This document shows positions 42,764 to 51,167 of a stretch of 64,000 nt of DNA, one piece after another. Every line of letters begins with the position of its first letter. Position 1 is the first letter of the stretch. This stretch comes from Pollutiaquabacter aromativorans (GTDB taxonomy: Bacteria; Bacteroidota; Bacteroidia; AKYH767-A; 2013-40CM-41-45), in assembly GCA_049177215.1 (NCBI GenBank), contig CP185379.1, positions 1,302,001-1,366,000 of the forward strand, in the 5' to 3' direction. The notes beneath the pieces were generated by a model, which was given only the letters and a program-made list of their open reading frames with translations, was not told the DNA's origin and searched no databases. The translations under genes were made by a program, and so were the position numbers.

Positions 42764-43802
42764 TCAGAAAGGCATTCGGGCAAGGGGAGCGGTTTCAAGT
42801 CCGGTAAAACGACCTGCTTCGAAGAGAAACGAGCCGCCACAAGCGATCATCGCGGCATTGTCAGTACAATATTCGAATGGCGGTATGAAAACCTGCCAAC
42901 TTTCGCGTTCACCCGTGAACTGGAGTGCTTTCCTAAGTCCAGAATTGGCGCTTACGCCACCGGCAATTGCTATATCCCGTATCCCGGTTTCCCGGCTGGC
43001 CAACACCAGCTTTTCCAGCAGTATCGCTACAATCGACTTGTTGCAGGGAGGCACAGATATCGTCCAACCGTTCCTGTTTGAATGATGGGTGGTGCTTCTC
43101 CTGGTCACGTAGGAAGTAAAGAAAGGCGGTCTTTAATCCGGAAAAACTGTAGTCAAGTCCGGGAATCCTGGGATGCGGAAACTTGAAGCTGTCCGGGTCT
43201 CCCTTCGCAGCATGCTGGTCGATCAAAGGTCCTCCAGGATATGGCAATCCGAGCAACTTGGCTGCCTTATCGAATGCTTCACCGGCGGCATCGTCTTGCG
43301 TTTCTCCGATGACGCGCATCTCCAGGGGATCATCCACCCGGACAATCTGGGTATGTCCGCCGGATACTGTCAGACAGAGAAACGGAAAGGAGGGAACCGC
43401 CTTATGCTCTCCGGGCTTCTTCAGAAAGTGCGCAAGGACGTGTCCCTGCATATGATTAACCTCCAGGAGCGGAATATCCAGGGCAAGGGCAAAAGATTTG
43501 GCAAAGGATACTCCAACCAATAAGGCCCCCATCAAACCCGGACCTCGGGTAAATGCCACCCCAGAAAGTTGATTTTTAGTTATATTTGCGAGGGTCAGGG
43601 CCTCTTCGACCACCGGAACAATCTTTTGTTGATGTGCCCGCGATGCCAGTTCCGGAACGACGCCACCGTACTTCCGGTGAATCAGCAACTGGTTAGCGAT
43701 CACATTGGACAGAACGGTTCTTCCCTGAATAACCGCGGCACTTGTCTCGTCACACGACGATTCTATGCCTAGTATGAACTGGGGTTGGGAAGGTGTCGAC
43801 AC
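42764..43802 (-). pseudogene. tsaD: tsaD (tRNA t6A37 threonylcarbamoyltransferase), frameshifted as sequenced
   Basis: TsaD transfers threonylcarbamoyl to A37 of ANN-decoding tRNAs and is essential in most bacteria. The first frame (GTG start at 43802) has LGIESSCDETSAAV, the metal motif NHMQGHVLAH, and LTVSGGHTQIV, up to DDICASLQQ. The second frame continues SIVAILLEKLVLASRETGIRDIAIAGGVSANSGLRKAL and ends at 42764. One extra base at about 43037 separates them; removing it restores a full-length protein of about 345 residues. The left-over tail of the first frame (to 42933) is meaningless. Given the usual essentiality, I favour an error in the sequence. Confidence 0.88.
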
Positions 43803-43836
43803 GGTATTAAAATTGCATCACGGCACGACCGTTTAG

Positions 43837-46800
43837 CATTTCAAAAATATCAAAAAAGCAGGTCGCATAGCGCTTTGGATCTTCGGCAGTCTTATTCTGC
43901 TGATCGGACTGCTTTTCGGTGCGTTTCAATTCGATGGTTTTCAATCCTGGCTTGCCCGCCGTGCCGCCGCCTGGCTTTCGGGCGAACTGGGCACTACCGT
44001 ATCCATTGACCGTGTTTCCATCCGGTTGGTTACTTCGGTCAATTTGAAGGGCGTTTACGTGGAAGATCTGCATCACGATACACTCCTCTATAGCGAGGAG
44101 ATCAGTGTAGGAATAAAAGACCTTTCAACCGCCGCCCGCCGGTTGTCAATCGGCACTTTACGCCTTAGCCGGACCGACTTCAACCTGATGGAATACCGGG
44201 GTGAGGAACATGATAACCTGTACTTTCTGCTCGACTATTTTTCATCGAATGATACCACTGCTTCAAAGCCCTGGAAACTTTCGGTCGACCAGTTGAAGTT
44301 AGACAACCTGCACTTCCGGCACCGGGTCGAATCGGATTCCCTGGAGCCCGAGGGAGTGGATTTCTCCAACCTCGACATCGACAGTATTCACGGAGATCTG
44401 TACGACATCCATTTCGTTGGAGATTCAGTTTTCGCAAGGATCGAGAAGTTGCGCTTTCACGACCACAGCGGATTCACACTGCAGGAACTCAGCGCCGATG
44501 CCAAAGTCGGGCCCGATGAATTGCGTTGCAAGGGCCTGAAGATCGTTACACCTCAGACTTCCATCCGGGCGGATCTGACTTTCCAATTCGACAGTTTCCC
44601 GGACTTTGATGAGTTCCTGGAAAAAGTCCGATGGAGAGGCGATTTCACTTCCTCCACTGTTTCTTTCACCGACATCGCCTACTTCGCGACCGACCTGAAA
44701 GGTCTCGATAAGGCAGTGGCCCTGGAAGGGAACTTCCGCGGGACCGTCAGCAAATTTCGTGGCCGGAACGTCCGTCTTGGCTGGGGCAAGGAATCGGTCT
44801 TCAAAGGGAATATCTCCATGACCGGTCTGCCGGAAATCGACGAAACCTACATCGACGTATTGGCCGAGCAGATTCGCACGAGCGCTCGCGATATTGAATG
44901 GATTCCGATTCCACCCTTCGAAACCAAACAGACCATAGATGTTCCGGAGAACCTGGAAGACCTGGGACTGGTTGATTTCAAAGGGAAGTTCACGGGATTC
45001 TTCAGTGACTTCGTCGCCTACGGGAATTTGAACTCGGACGTCGGTTACCTGAGCGCGGATATCAACTTGAAATACGACTCCCGTATCAAGGACTATGTCT
45101 ATAAAGGGCATGTGTCCAGCAATCACTTCGATATCGGCAAGATCGCGCGTATCGGTGATATGGGGCAGGTCACCCTTGCTGCTGATATTGACGGCAAGGG
45201 ATTACGATTCGAAACGGTCGATGCACGTTTGATCGGAAACATCCAATCCCTGGGTTTCAAGAACTATGCGTATTCCAACATCAAAGTGAATGGTGAGATC
45301 GCCAAGAAACTCTTCAATGGTAAAGTCAATGTGCAGGACCCCAATCTGGATCTGGATTTTGAAGGAAAGATCAATTTCCAGGGCAAGCTTCCCATCTTTG
45401 ATTTTACGGCTGCCATCAAGCGGGCTCACCTTGATCCGTTGAATCTGGTGAATATCTCCGGCGACAATTATATCTCCACGACGATCAACAGCAGGTTGAC
45501 CGGTAACAACCTTGACAATCTGACCGGTGAAGTGCGGATCGATAACACCAACTTTCAGGTAGACCAGAAATTGTATCGGGTTAACCGTATTTTTCTGAAT
45601 TCGACCTGGCTCGACCAGGAAGAGCGGGATTTGTTTCTGGAATCGGACTTCCTGGACGCGCGTATGTCCGGTAGATTCCAATTGGCGCAATTGGGCGATG
45701 CCGCCAAGCAATGGTTGCCGCGCTACCTGCCATCGGTTATCCTGCCGATGAAGACCGATCCGGGTATTCAGGATTTTACATTTACAGTCAGGGTCAAAAA
45801 CACCTCATTCCTGACGGAGACGTTTTTACCTTCCTGGACGATTGATCCCAATACACGCTTGAGCGGGAAAATGAATACCATGGATAAAACGGTACTGCTC
45901 AAGCTGAGCTCGCCGGATCTTACCTATGGGGCTGTCGGCATTCATGGATTGCAAACCGTCATGAGCTCGGATGTCGCCAACCTGCGGCTGGATGTTTCTG
46001 CCGACTCGCTCTTTCTCGGAGCCGACCGACGGGTAGTTCCCTTAGTTGATCTCCATGCCTCGGCCCATGATAACAGGATCGAGTACCTCCTCAACGTATC
46101 CCAACAAGACAGTTTTCCCAACCGGATGATGCTTGCAGGGGATCTGGATTTCACCTCCTCCCGAAAGTTTAGTCTGGAGATCGACTCCTCATCGCTCTTC
46201 CTGGAAGGCCGGCACTGGGTGTTGAATGAAGGAAATCAGGTGGCCTTTGATTCTTCGGCCATTGTCTTCCACGCCTTGGACGTATCCAATGGACTTGAAG
46301 CGCTGCGAATAGAAGGGGCTATCGTGAAGGATTCCCTGCACCAGCTTGTCGTGCGTATGGAGAATTTCAACCTCCATCACCTGGATCCGGTCTTGGGCGG
46401 AACGGCTTTGGGTGGTCGGGTGAATGGCGATGTGATCGGTGTCGACCTTCTGCGTCATCCGCAATTGGAAACCGACCTCACGATCGCGGATCTGACAGTC
46501 AACGGAGATTCATTGGGAAATGCGACAGTCGTCACCCGTTTGAATAGTGAACAAAAGGTCGTCGTGGCCAGCATCGGTATCCAGCGGGGTACTGCCAAAG
46601 TAGCGGATATCCGCGGCAACTATTATCTCGCGCGGGAATCCGACAATCTGGATTTCCGGATCAAACTGGAAAATTTCTACTTGCGAACGATCGAACGTTA
46701 TGTGGATGATGTGGTTTCGGATGTGAACGGAAAATTGTCCGCGGAGCTGAACCTTCACGGAACGCTCAAAAGGCCTGTCTTCGAGGGAGAACTGGATTTC

Positions 46801-48273
46801 AAGCGAGCAGGATGTGTCGTGAATTATCTCAATACCCGATATAATTTTACCAGCAAGGTGAAAGTCGAAGAGAACGCGTTCAACCTCGACCATATGACCC
46901 TGGTAGATGTGAATAACAACGAAGCCGCTGTCAAGGGCAAGATACTGCATGACTATTTCAGGAATTTCAGATTTGATATCCAGTTACGGCCAAGGAATTT
47001 CCAGGCGCTGAACACGGATCCGAGTCAGAATGAACTTTACTATGGGCGTGCCAACGCCACTGGCCTGGTCAAGATCACCGGCCCGCTCGAATACCTGAAC
47101 ATGGACATCACCCTTTCCCCGACGAAAGGAACCATCCTCAACATCCCGCTGACGAGCAGCACGGAGGTAACGCAAAGCAACTTTATCACCTTCATCGACC
47201 CAAAGAAACGGGACGACTTCTCCGAAAATTCAAACACCATCGATTTGTCGGGGATCCGGTTGAACATGAATCTCGAGATGAATCCGGATGCGGAGATCAA
47301 CATCATCTTCGACCAAAAGATCGGTGACGTGATCTCCGGAAACGGTAATGGGAATCTTCGATTGGATATCAATACCGTTGGCGATTTCAATATGTACGGG
47401 ACCTATACGATCGAAAAGGGCACGTACTTGTTCACCCTGCAGAACCTGATCAACAAGCGATTCAACATCGATCGTGGCGGCAGGATCACCTGGTCCGGCG
47501 ACCCGTATGAAGCGAACGTCGACCTGACGGCTGTTTATACCGTTTACACTTCCTCGCTCTACAACCTCCTCCAGGACTCCACCTACAAACGAAGGATACC
47601 GGTCGATTGCAAACTGCGAATGACCAATCGCCTCATGAACCCGACGATCGATTACGAGATCGAACCCCGAGGATTGGATGCTACCGCCCAAAGCCTGGTG
47701 AAGACATTTCTGAATTCAGAGCAGGAGGTAAGCCGACAAATGTTCGGTCTGATGGTCCTGAATCAGTTCGTGCCGCAAAGCGGGGGCTCGCAGGGAGTGG
47801 CGCGCCTGGATGCAGGGGCAGGAGCCGGCGCAAGTGCCAGTGAATTGTTGAGCAATCAGGTCAGCAACTGGCTATCGCAACTCAGTAAGAACGTCAGCAT
47901 CGGTTTTAATTATCGCGCCAAGGATACGTATAGTAACGAGGAGATCCAGCTCATGTTCTCAAAATCGCTCTTCAATGATCGGCTGTTGGTGGAGGGAAAC
48001 GTAGGCTATACGGGTAATCAGGCTGTGACTACCACCGGGAACAACAGCAACCTGGTAGGCGACTTTTATGCGGAGTATAAATTGACGCAGGACGGTCGTT
48101 TCCGTCTTAAAGGATTCAACCGGAATAATCTCGATAACATTCTCAATTACTCAGCACCCTACACGCAGGGATTCGGTGTTTTTTTCAGACAAGAGTTCAA
48201 CGACATGAACGACCTGCTAACCCGCTTACGACTTAAAAGAAGCCTGGAAAACAAACAAGTCCCCCAGGAATAA
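43837..48273 (+). CDS. tamB: Translocation/assembly module TamB (DUF490), start codon unresolved
   Basis: About 1478 residues; first frame codon after a TAG is 43837. TamB is an inner-membrane-anchored, periplasm-spanning beta-taco protein involved in outer-membrane assembly or lipid transport. Coding signal begins HFKNIKKAGR, then one membrane helix (LWIFGSLILLIGLLFGAF), then WLARRAAAWLSGELGTTVSIDRVSI, the normal TamB N-terminus. No ATG, GTG or TTG occurs in this frame before a TTG at 44026, which is past the membrane helix, so the true start is lost or non-standard. The long middle is repetitive beta strands; the DUF490 domain fills the last 350 residues (ITWSGDPYEANVDLTAVYTV, LNSEQEVSRQMFGLMVLNQF). 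Confidence 0.9.
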   Translation, partial: HFKNIKKAGRIALWIFGSLILLIGLLFGAFQFDGFQSWLARRAAAWLSGELGTTVSIDRVSIRLVTSVNLKGVYVEDLHHDTLLYSEEISVGIKDLSTAARRLSIGTLRLSRTDFNLMEYRGEEHDNLYFLLDYFSSNDTTASKPWKLSVDQLKLDNLHFRHRVESDSLEPEGVDFSNLDIDSIHGDLYDIHFVGDSVFARIEKLRFHDHSGFTLQELSADAKVGPDELRCKGLKIVTPQTSIRADLTFQFDSFPDFDEFLEKVRWRGDFTSSTVSFTDIAYFATDLKGLDKAVALEGNFRGTVSKFRGRNVRLGWGKESVFKGNISMTGLPEIDETYIDVLAEQIRTSARDIEWIPIPPFETKQTIDVPENLEDLGLVDFKGKFTGFFSDFVAYGNLNSDVGYLSADINLKYDSRIKDYVYKGHVSSNHFDIGKIARIGDMGQVTLAADIDGKGLRFETVDARLIGNIQSLGFKNYAYSNIKVNGEIAKKLFNGKVNVQDPNLDLDFEGKINFQGKLPIFDFTAAIKRAHLDPLNLVNISGDNYISTTINSRLTGNNLDNLTGEVRIDNTNFQVDQKLYRVNRIFLNSTWLDQEERDLFLESDFLDARMSGRFQLAQLGDAAKQWLPRYLPSVILPMKTDPGIQDFTFTVRVKNTSFLTETFLPSWTIDPNTRLSGKMNTMDKTVLLKLSSPDLTYGAVGIHGLQTVMSSDVANLRLDVSADSLFLGADRRVVPLVDLHASAHDNRIEYLLNVSQQDSFPNRMMLAGDLDFTSSRKFSLEIDSSSLFLEGRHWVLNEGNQVAFDSSAIVFHALDVSNGLEALRIEGAIVKDSLHQLVVRMENFNLHHLDPVLGGTALGGRVNGDVIGVDLLRHPQLETDLTIADLTVNGDSLGNATVVTRLNSEQKVVVASIGIQRGTAKVADIRGNYYLARESDNLDFRIKLENFYLRTIERYVDDVVSDVNGKLSAELNLHGTLKRPVFEGELDFKRAGCVVNYLNTRYNFTSKVKVEENAFNLDHMTLVDVNNNEAAVKGKILHDYFRNFRFDIQLRPRNFQALNTDPSQNELYYGRANATGLVKITGPLEYLNMDITLSPTKGTILNIPLTSSTEVTQSNFITFIDPKKRDDFSENSNTIDLSGIRLNMNLEMNPDAEINIIFDQKIGDVISGNGNGNLRLDINTVGDFNMYGTYTIEKGTYLFTLQNLINKRFNIDRGGRITWSGDPYEANVDLTAVYTVYTSSLYNLLQDSTYKRRIPVDCKLRMTNRLMNPTIDYEIEPRGLDATAQSLVKTFLNSEQEVSRQMFGLMVLNQFVPQSGGSQGVARLDAGAGAGASASELLSNQVSNWLSQLSKNVSIGFNYRAKDTYSNEEIQLMFSKSLFNDRLLVEGNVGYTGNQAVTTTGNNSNLVGDFYAEYKLTQDGRFRLKGFNRNNLDNILNYSAPYTQGFGVFFRQEFNDMNDLLTRLRLKRSLENKQVPQE

Positions 48274-48388
48274 GCGACCCTTTGCATGTTGCCGTTGTGA
48301 AGGTTCGGATTGCGGGCCGGGAATGAGCGATGCGCATGAACGAGTCATTCTAAATCGACTCCGTACCCCGATGCGATCATAAATGAAC

Positions 48389-48424
48389 AAAAGCCGCCGG
48401 CCTTACGGGGCCTGTGCGGCTTTT
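48389..48424 (+). terminator. Terminator after tamB
   Basis: Nine-bp outer stem AAAAGCCGC / GCGGCTTTT with an inner GGCC pairing and the CCTTACGGGG apex. The T run is short (four T, then GTG), so termination may be modest. Located 116 nt after the tamB stop. Confidence 0.6.
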
Positions 48425-48724
48425 GTGGGCAACCTTACGGGGTTGCGTTAGTTGTTGTCGCTTCAGATGATGAAGTGATGGAAGCAAGGTAACCCCGGAT
48501 TTCCGTGCCGGATGTTGGAATTCCCGGTACACTTACATCGGTAAGCAGCAGGCTGGAATTGAACTATTGCGATGCAAGGTTGTTCCCTTTTGAATAAGAA
48601 TCGGCCCTGGGGCAGGCTTGAGGTAAGTAAGACCGAACCGGAAATGTGGTTTTTTGGGGGTTTTATTCGCCGAAATCTCGATACTCTGTGTCTCTGAAAG
48701 CACAATATGCCCACGGTTGATTCG

Positions 48725-48732
48725 TACCTTTG
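48725..48732 (+). promoter_or_regulatory. ribBA promoter -7 box (TACCTTTG)
   Basis: Exact TAnnTTTG match 10 nt before the ATG at 48743 and 19 nt before the ATG at 48752. It lies inside the longer in-frame extension starting at 48707, which is therefore rejected. Confidence 0.6.
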
Positions 48733-48742
48733 TCAGCTCGAA

Positions 48743-49960
48743 ATGAAACGAATGCAATTAGATACGATCGAAACCGCGTTGGATGCCCTGCGCGCGGGCA
48801 AAGTGGTCATCGTCGTGGACGATGCAAACCGTGAAAATGAAGGTGACTTCATTGTTGCGGCAGAACACATCACGCCCGATATCATCAATTTCATGGCCAC
48901 CCATGGCCGGGGTTTGATCTGTACCGCGTTGACCGAAGACCGATGCCATGAACTTGACCTTCCGCTGATGGTCATGCAGAATACGGCCTCACACGAAACC
49001 CAGTTCACGGTTTCAGTCGATTTGTTGGGAAAAGGGGTTACAACCGGCATCTCGGCATCGGACAGGGCTCAGACGATCAAAGCACTGATTGATCCGGCCA
49101 CCCGGCCGGAAGACCTTGGGCGACCCGGGCATATCTTCCCGCTGCGTGCCAAGAATGGTGGAGTTTTACGCCGAACCGGACATACCGAGGCAACCATCGA
49201 TCTCGCCAGATTGGCTGGCTGCTATCCCGCCGGCGTACTCGTTGAAATCATGAATGCCGACGGGTCGATGGCTCGCTTACCCGACCTCTTTCTGATAGCC
49301 GAAAAGTTCGAATTGCCGATCGTATCCATCGAAGATCTGATCGCGTACCGGCTGCGGCACGAGACGCTCATCGAGCGACAGGTGGATGTTCAGCTTCCAA
49401 CGGTATTCGGTGACTTTGAACTTATCGCCTACGGTCAGTTGAACAACGGACAGGAGCACCTGGCCCTGCGGAAAGGAAGCTGGTCGAAGGACGAGCCCGT
49501 ACTCGTGCGTGTTCATTCGAGTTGTATGACCGGCGACATTTTCGGGTCTTGCCGCTGTGATTGCGGTCCGCAGTTGCACAAAGCGATGGAACTGATCGAG
49601 GCGGACGGCAAAGGGGTGATCGTCTACATGAACCAGGAAGGTCGTGGGATCGGTCTCCTCAACAAACTCAAAGCCTACAAATTGCAGGAGCAGGGCCGTG
49701 ACACGGTCGAAGCCAACCTGGAGTTGGGTTTTAACAGCGACGAGCGCGACTATGGAGTCGGTGCGCAGATTCTTCGCGACCTGGGTGTCACCAAGATGCG
49801 ACTCATGACGAATAATCCGAAAAAGCGTGCCGGCCTGATCGGCTACGGTCTGGAAATCGTAGAAGTCGTTCCCTTGCAGATCGAATCAAACGAGCACAAT
49901 CGGCTTTATCTGCAGACGAAGCGGGACAAAATGGGGCATACGATCCGGATCGATTCCTGA
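48743..49960 (+). CDS. ribBA: Bifunctional 3,4-dihydroxy-2-butanone-4-phosphate synthase / GTP cyclohydrolase II
   Basis: 405 residues from 48743 (the ATG at 48752 is also possible). The fusion supplies both committed branches of riboflavin synthesis. RibB half (about 1-200): VVIVVDDANRENEGDFIVAA, acidic loop and metal Glu, then GHIFPLRAKNGGVLRRTGHTEA. RibA half (about 205-405): VRVHSSCMTGDIFGSCRCDCG with the zinc cysteines and MNQEGRGIGLLNKLKAYKLQE in the active site. No other rib genes are adjacent. Convergent with the glycosyltransferase gene, 4 bp apart. Confidence 0.96.
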   Translation: MKRMQLDTIETALDALRAGKVVIVVDDANRENEGDFIVAAEHITPDIINFMATHGRGLICTALTEDRCHELDLPLMVMQNTASHETQFTVSVDLLGKGVTTGISASDRAQTIKALIDPATRPEDLGRPGHIFPLRAKNGGVLRRTGHTEATIDLARLAGCYPAGVLVEIMNADGSMARLPDLFLIAEKFELPIVSIEDLIAYRLRHETLIERQVDVQLPTVFGDFELIAYGQLNNGQEHLALRKGSWSKDEPVLVRVHSSCMTGDIFGSCRCDCGPQLHKAMELIEADGKGVIVYMNQEGRGIGLLNKLKAYKLQEQGRDTVEANLELGFNSDERDYGVGAQILRDLGVTKMRLMTNNPKKRAGLIGYGLEIVEVVPLQIESNEHNRLYLQTKRDKMGHTIRIDS

Positions 49961-49964
49961 CGGA

Positions 49965-51167
49965 TCAGGCCAATCCCTGATAGAATTCAATCAGCCGTTT
50001 TCCGAGTGAAGCGCAACTGTAGCGCTCTTCCACAAGGCGACGTGCCGCCTTTCCGATGGATCTGCATTTTTCCGGATGTTCCAGGCAATAGCGGATCTTT
50101 TCCAGGAACATCGAAGGCGTATCGGCAATCAGCAGATGTTCCCCGTCTTTTACGCCGATTCCTTCTGCACCGATGGATGTGGAGATAATCGTTTTTCCCA
50201 GCGCCATCCCCTGAATGATCTTGACACGCATGCCGGAACCTGATAACAGTGGAACAACCATGATCTGCTTATCGCGCATGTAGCCTTGTGCATCTTCTAC
50301 CGTCCCGGAGCATTGAACACCGGCAGGCGCATTCAGGAGCAGGGATTCCGGAAAACCGCGACCGGCAAGAAATAGTTCCAGTTGCGGAAATTGTTGATGA
50401 ATGCGTGGCCAGCAATTCCCCAGGAACCAATTGACCGCTTCGAGGTTCGGAAGCCAGTCCATGCTTCCCAGGTGAAACAACCGTAGCGGTTCACCGGTAG
50501 TATCCTGCACCGGGTATTCATTCAGATCGACGCCCAGGGGCACGGTCAGGAGTTGCTTGTGCGGTACCACCTGTCGGATCATCCCTTCATCCACATCGGT
50601 GATCGGAACGATGGCATCCACTTCCCGGAAAATTCTCAGTTCCTCACGCTTCAACCTGCGGGAAAGGAAGCCGAGGTACCAGCGCTTCAGCGGATTCCGA
50701 TGCTCGGCATCCCGGAGCCGTTTCCAGATGATGTGCTCCACGTTGTGCGCGCGCAGGACGATACGTGCCTGACTGTTTTCGCGGATCACCGGAAGGTAGG
50801 GCGCAGCAAAAAGTGTTTCAAGCTGCACGATATCGAACGCGCCTTCTTTCAGAATCGTCGCGATTTTTTGAGCTGCCTGCTTGTCGAAAAAACGAACAAG
50901 GTTGTAGGACTCATTCCGCCTGAAAAAATTGGTGACGGCTCCGGCAACAGTGACATTGGTCCGGATCGGAGAAGATTGGAAATGGAAGATGCTGCGGAAC
51001 CGCTCAGGCAGGGACTCCGGAGCGACATAGTGCTTGTTGGTGTTCAACGCGAATTGATGTACTTCCGCGCCGGCACCGGCCAGTCCTTCGGCCATGTTTT
51101 GCATGGCGATATTTCCTCCGTCGAGTGGCGGATAAGGGACCCGGTGGCAGATTTGCAGGATCTTCAC
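49965..51167 (-). CDS. GT4-type glycosyltransferase
   Basis: 400 residues, GT-B fold, retaining family 4/1 type. N-terminal acceptor half: KILQICHRVPYPPLDGGNIAMQNMAEGL and VLRAHNVEHIIWKR. C-terminal donor half: LRLFHLGSMDWLPNLEAVNWFL, FLAGRGFP and PLLSGSGMRVKIIQGMALGKTIIST. In the last motif, the second Glu of the EX7E pair is Gln (KIIQGMALG rather than KIIEGMALG), which could affect donor binding. Probably works on envelope glycans. Its first 4 nt overlap the stop of the LptF/G permease gene, so the two are coupled. Confidence 0.9.
   Translation of the reverse strand: MKILQICHRVPYPPLDGGNIAMQNMAEGLAGAGAEVHQFALNTNKHYVAPESLPERFRSIFHFQSSPIRTNVTVAGAVTNFFRRNESYNLVRFFDKQAAQKIATILKEGAFDIVQLETLFAAPYLPVIRENSQARIVLRAHNVEHIIWKRLRDAEHRNPLKRWYLGFLSRRLKREELRIFREVDAIVPITDVDEGMIRQVVPHKQLLTVPLGVDLNEYPVQDTTGEPLRLFHLGSMDWLPNLEAVNWFLGNCWPRIHQQFPQLELFLAGRGFPESLLLNAPAGVQCSGTVEDAQGYMRDKQIMVVPLLSGSGMRVKIIQGMALGKTIISTSIGAEGIGVKDGEHLLIADTPSMFLEKIRYCLEHPEKCRSIGKAARRLVEERYSCASLGKRLIEFYQGLA

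Larger units (their letters stand above)
48274..48742. other. Intergenic region tamB-ribBA with two hairpins
   Basis: 469 bp without a credible gene. It holds the tamB terminator (48389-48424), a second short hairpin GCAACC / GGTTGC (48430-48447), and the ribBA promoter box at 48725. The two hairpins share the loop sequence CCTTACGGGG. No FMN riboswitch was recognised upstream of ribBA. The part from 48450 to 48700 shows nothing I can name. Confidence 0.55.

Noticed and set aside
48463..48714. 83-codon minus-strand frame between tamB and ribBA
   Set aside because: No recognisable start, fold or motif, and it would run through the ribBA promoter region.
48450..48742. FMN riboswitch upstream of ribBA
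   Set aside because: The conserved FMN-aptamer segments could not be found, and the promoter box lies only 10-19 nt before the start codon, leaving no room for a riboswitch in the leader.
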